Positions 5,792 to 6,898 of a stretch of DNA of 6,898 bases are shown one piece after another; within the stretch, counting starts at the first letter, position 1, and each line of letters opens with the position of its first letter. Location of the stretch: NCBI GenBank assembly GCA_030624805.1, contig JAUXJL010000107.1, positions 1 to 6,898 on the forward strand. Direction: 5' to 3'. Below the pieces are notes generated by a model. The model did no database searches, was not told where the DNA came from, and was given only the letters and a program-made list of their open reading frames with translations. Position numbers and translations under genes: made by a program. This DNA is from Acidimicrobiia bacterium (lineage in GTDB: Bacteria; Actinomycetota; Acidimicrobiia; Spongiisociales; SHLN01).

Positions 5792-6416
5792 GCGGCGCTC
5801 CGTCTTGGGCCGCCGGCTCGCCTGGGATGTAGGGAACTGAGAGAAATCGGAGCGCGATCTGGACGGACGGGCCGATCGTTAGGAGAAACCAGATAGTCCC
5901 CCACCCAATGGTGCCTCCCATGAGGTATCCAGCCGTAAACGCGGCCGCCTCGACCACTGTGCGGGCCTTCCAGAGCGTGACGCCGCGCCGGGCGAGGGCT
6001 GTCATCAACCCGTCTCGTGGCCCCGGGCCTAGCCGCACCCCGAGATAGAGACCCGAGCCAACCGCTATCACCAGCGGGCCGGTCAACGTCAACGCCACTC
6101 GAGCCCAGGTGCCGGTTGGTTCATCGAAAACCAACAAGGTTGCGTCCATGGCCAGACCGATGACAATTATGTTGGCAATGGTTCCGAACCCGATTGGCTC
6201 TCGCAGAATGAGCAGAAAAACCATGATCACAGCCCCAACCAGGATGACGGCGGTGCCGATGGTGATGGGGATTTTCTCCGACAAACCCTGGTGAAGGACG
6301 TCCCAGCCGGGCAAGCCGAAATCTCCGAGCACAATCATGGCGACGCCGACCCCGAAGACCACGAGACCCAATAGGAGACGCGGTGTTCTACGAAGCTGCA
6401 CAGCGACTGGAAGCAT
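5772..6416 (-). CDS. YczE-like integral membrane protein
   Basis: Polytopic inner-membrane protein of 214 residues in the YczE/YitT-like group; its molecular function is unknown to me. It has about five or six hydrophobic segments (near 12-33, 52-71, 77-97, 106-126, 153-168 and 171-190). Family-typical stretches are LGDFGLPGWDVLHQGLS (30-46), GTIANIIVIGLAMDATL (78-94) and LGVRLGPGPRDGLMTAL (125-141), a conserved Gly/Pro/Arg/Asp loop between membrane segments. The C-terminal tail (from about 195) is acidic and probably cytoplasmic. ATG 6416 is preceded by TACCGT with 6 bases between and no Shine-Dalgarno, so a leaderless start fits; a GTG at codon 6 is an alternative. The -35 region falls within the hairpin repeat patch. 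The gene is convergent to rlmB and overlaps it by 20 bases. It looks like a stand-alone gene at the edge of the conserved cluster. Confidence 0.85.
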   Translation of the reverse strand: MLPVAVQLRRTPRLLLGLVVFGVGVAMIVLGDFGLPGWDVLHQGLSEKIPITIGTAVILVGAVIMVFLLILREPIGFGTIANIIVIGLAMDATLLVFDEPTGTWARVALTLTGPLVIAVGSGLYLGVRLGPGPRDGLMTALARRGVTLWKARTVVEAAAFTAGYLMGGTIGWGTIWFLLTIGPSVQIALRFLSVPYIPGEPAAQDGAPLTDAET

Positions 6417-6422
6417 CGTGGA

Positions 6423-6428
6423 ACGGTA
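6423..6428 (-). promoter_or_regulatory. Probable -10 box of the YczE-like gene
   Basis: On the minus strand TACCGT (TANNNT) is followed by exactly six bases and then ATG 6416, so the expected transcription start coincides with the A of the start codon. The -35 position (around 6446-6451) lies at the end of the first hairpin of the repeat array, so inserted repeat DNA appears to form the upstream half of this promoter. Confidence 0.5.
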
Positions 6429-6432
6429 GTCG

Positions 6433-6488
6433 GGCGGACCTCGTCCGCCTAGGGAGTTGGGGCGGACTGCGTCCGCCTAAGGAGTTGC
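6433..6488. repeat. Two tandem 28-bp units, each with a 7-bp hairpin
   Basis: Unit 1 (6433-6460) contains GGCGGAC-CTC-GTCCGCC and unit 2 (6461-6488) contains GGCGGAC-TGC-GTCCGCC. Each is followed by TAGGGAGTTG or TAAGGAGTTG. The stems are perfect and identical while the three loop bases differ between copies. No protein-coding role is supported. No T-run follows, so a standard intrinsic terminator is unlikely. Confidence 0.75.
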
Positions 6489-6503
6489 TTCGCAACTCCA
6501 GGG
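6470..6503. repeat. 34-bp composite repeat, copy B, with 8-bp hairpin
   Basis: Runs from the right arm of the second small hairpin through a perfect hairpin GGAGTTGC-TTC-GCAACTCC (6481-6499) to AGGG. It matches 6567-6600 at 29 of 34 positions by my hand alignment. Confidence 0.75.
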
Positions 6504-6504
6504 C

Positions 6505-6546
6505 TGGCGGGCAACTTCACTCCAGGGCAGTGGTGGGGCAACTTCA
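6505..6546. repeat. Short direct repeat pair (GGGCAACTTCA)
   Basis: GGGCAACTTCA occurs at 6509-6519 and 6536-6546, each preceded by TGGC or TGGTG, giving an imperfect 15-16-base unit at 27-base spacing. The sequence between the copies carries the first copy of ACTCCAGGGCAGTG (6519-6532). Confidence 0.65.
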
Positions 6547-6771
6547 GGATTGGGTAGACCTCAGCACGTCCGCCTGGGGATTTGCCCCGCAACTCCAGGG
6601 CAGTGAAATGGAGTCCACGATGTACGGCCCAATCGGCTCCTGGCACCGAAACCGAACTCCGAGCCGGCCTCCTCGCAACTCCTTCCAGAGTGACAACTCC
6701 GACGGCGTCATCTCCTTGCGAAGCAGACGGGCACGGTCCTGCGCAGACTTGGTCCTATCCGTGTGTGGCAT
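6544..6771 (-). pseudogene. Truncated DUF559 (Vsr-like endonuclease fold) gene fragment
   Basis: Leftward reading from ATG 6771 gives MPHTDRTKSAQDRARLLRKE, then MTPSELSLWKELRGGRLG and VRFRCQEPIGPYIVD. This matches the first half of DUF559 domains, whose usual pattern is A-x-LR...T-x-AE-x-x-LW...FRRQ-x-PIGPYIVDF. Full domains run about 110 residues and continue into a strand bearing an E-x-D-G active-site motif. Here the match stops just after the first Asp (codon 6615-6613), and from about 6606 the frame reads translated repeat DNA (LPWSCGANPQ...) to a stop at 6544. The second half of the PD-(D/E)XK-like catalytic core is therefore missing and the product is unlikely to be an active nuclease. 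Starts at 6786 and 6825 are also in frame; none has a clear ribosome-binding site. The domain call is a motif-level recognition from memory. Confidence 0.65.
6567..6605. repeat. 34-bp composite repeat, copy A, plus ACTCCAGGGCAGTG
   Basis: 6567-6600 aligns with 6470-6503 at 29 of 34 positions. The hairpin is retained with one mismatch (GGATTTGC-CCC-GCAACTCC, 6578-6596). ACTCCAGGGCAGTG at 6592-6605 exactly repeats 6519-6532, and a partial copy (ACTCCAGGG) lies at 6495-6503. Upstream, GACCTCAGCACGTCCGCCT (6557-6575) resembles the first small hairpin with extra bases in its centre. Confidence 0.7.
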
Positions 6772-6840
6772 CCCGGCACTGTGCATCAAACCCGGGCACA
6801 GTGGAAGAGGTCTGGTCGGGACCACAAGAACCCCCTACCC

Positions 6841-6857
6841 CCGGCCCTCCGGGCCGG
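6841..6857. repeat. GC-rich hairpin, 7-bp stem and 3-base loop
   Basis: CCGGCCC-TCC-GGGCCGG is a perfect 7-bp stem with a 3-base loop, the same architecture as the hairpins at 6433-6499 but with unrelated stem sequence. It lies upstream (in minus-strand sense) of the DUF559 fragment. No T-run is attached. Confidence 0.65.
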
Positions 6858-6865
6858 CGGTACTT

Positions 6866-6888
6866 TCCCCCCGGACAAGCCGGGGGGA
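6866..6888. repeat. GC-rich hairpin, 9-bp stem and 5-base loop
   Basis: Left arm TCCCCCCGG (6866-6874), loop ACAAG, right arm CCGGGGGGA (6880-6888): a perfect 9-bp stem eight bases downstream of the previous hairpin. The plus strand continues ACTGACAAACA, so it lacks the U-tract of an intrinsic terminator. It may be the start of a further repeat cluster cut off by the window edge. Confidence 0.65.
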
Positions 6889-6898
6889 CTGACAAACA

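Larger units (their letters stand above)
6417..6898. other. Accessory patch without an intact gene
   Basis: This 482-base stretch contains the promoter of the YczE-like gene, the hairpin and direct-repeat array (6433-6605), the DUF559 remnant and two more hairpins. I see no tRNA, no transposase, no CRISPR-type spacing and no intact coding region. The mosaic of repeats and a broken nuclease-fold gene suggests decayed mobile or selfish DNA beside a conserved housekeeping cluster, but no defined element boundaries or target-site duplications are visible. Confidence 0.55.

Noticed and set aside
6433..6605. CRISPR-like array
   Set aside because: The units are variable, adjacent rather than separated by uniform unique spacers, and no cas gene is present.
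6449..6646. Leftward open frame of 65 codons in the array
   Set aside because: It is entirely translated repeat DNA; the sequence has no domain and depends on the repeats staying in frame.
6866..6888. Intrinsic transcription terminator
   Set aside because: The stem is strong but neither strand has a T-run after it: the plus strand continues ACTGACAAACA and the minus strand continues AAGTACC.
6383..6892. Rightward open frame of 169 codons through the repeat patch
   Set aside because: It translates hairpin repeats and the antisense of the DUF559 remnant, and shows no recognisable domain or ribosome-binding site.

Overview
The window is GC-rich chromosomal DNA from a member of the Actinomycetota. 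The evidence is gene order: a CarD/CdnL-type RNA polymerase regulator followed by ispD, ispF, cysS and a SpoU/TrmH-family 23S rRNA methyltransferase is the order known from mycobacteria (carD-ispD-ispF-cysS-rlmB). The PIN-TRAM protein between carD and ispD resembles the Bacillus arrangement, where yacL precedes ispD-ispF. A deep-branching or uncultured actinobacterial class (for example an Acidimicrobiia-like lineage) is plausible, but that rank is inference and uncertain.

Layout. Positions 1-37 hold a compact promoter with a perfect 13-bp palindrome and a TATGAT -10 box only 9 bases before the carD start codon, so the transcript is probably leaderless. Positions 38-2935 are a tightly packed rightward operon: carD (with an unusual Lys/Ala/Pro-rich N-terminal tail of about 94 residues), a YacL-like membrane PIN-TRAM protein, ispD (GTG start overlapping the previous stop) and ispF (11-base overlap). 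Positions 2936-3655 carry a leftward glycerophosphodiester phosphodiesterase whose stop codon directly abuts that of ispF. A 20-bp divergent gap (3656-3675) separates it from cysS (3676-5094). A rlmB-like methyltransferase starts inside the 3' end of cysS (GTG at 5069, good Shine-Dalgarno sequence) and ends at 5791. It overlaps by 20 bp the 3' end of a leftward YczE-like membrane protein (5772-6416).

Positions 6417-6898 hold no intact gene. This is an accessory patch made of short perfect hairpins with 3-base loops, imperfect direct repeats and a leftward DUF559 (Vsr-like endonuclease fold) gene fragment. The recognisable part of that fragment ends where a repeat copy begins. Two more GC-rich hairpins lie at the right edge.

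How the genes relate: CarD tunes transcription initiation, especially at rRNA promoters. IspD and IspF catalyse the third and fifth committed steps of the MEP isoprenoid pathway. CysS charges tRNA-Cys, and RlmB modifies the 23S peptidyl-transferase region. The cluster therefore links growth-rate control, translation and isoprenoid precursor supply. The least ordinary features are the histone-H1-like tail on CarD and the hairpin/DUF559 patch. I do not see a complete new defence or mobile system in this window.
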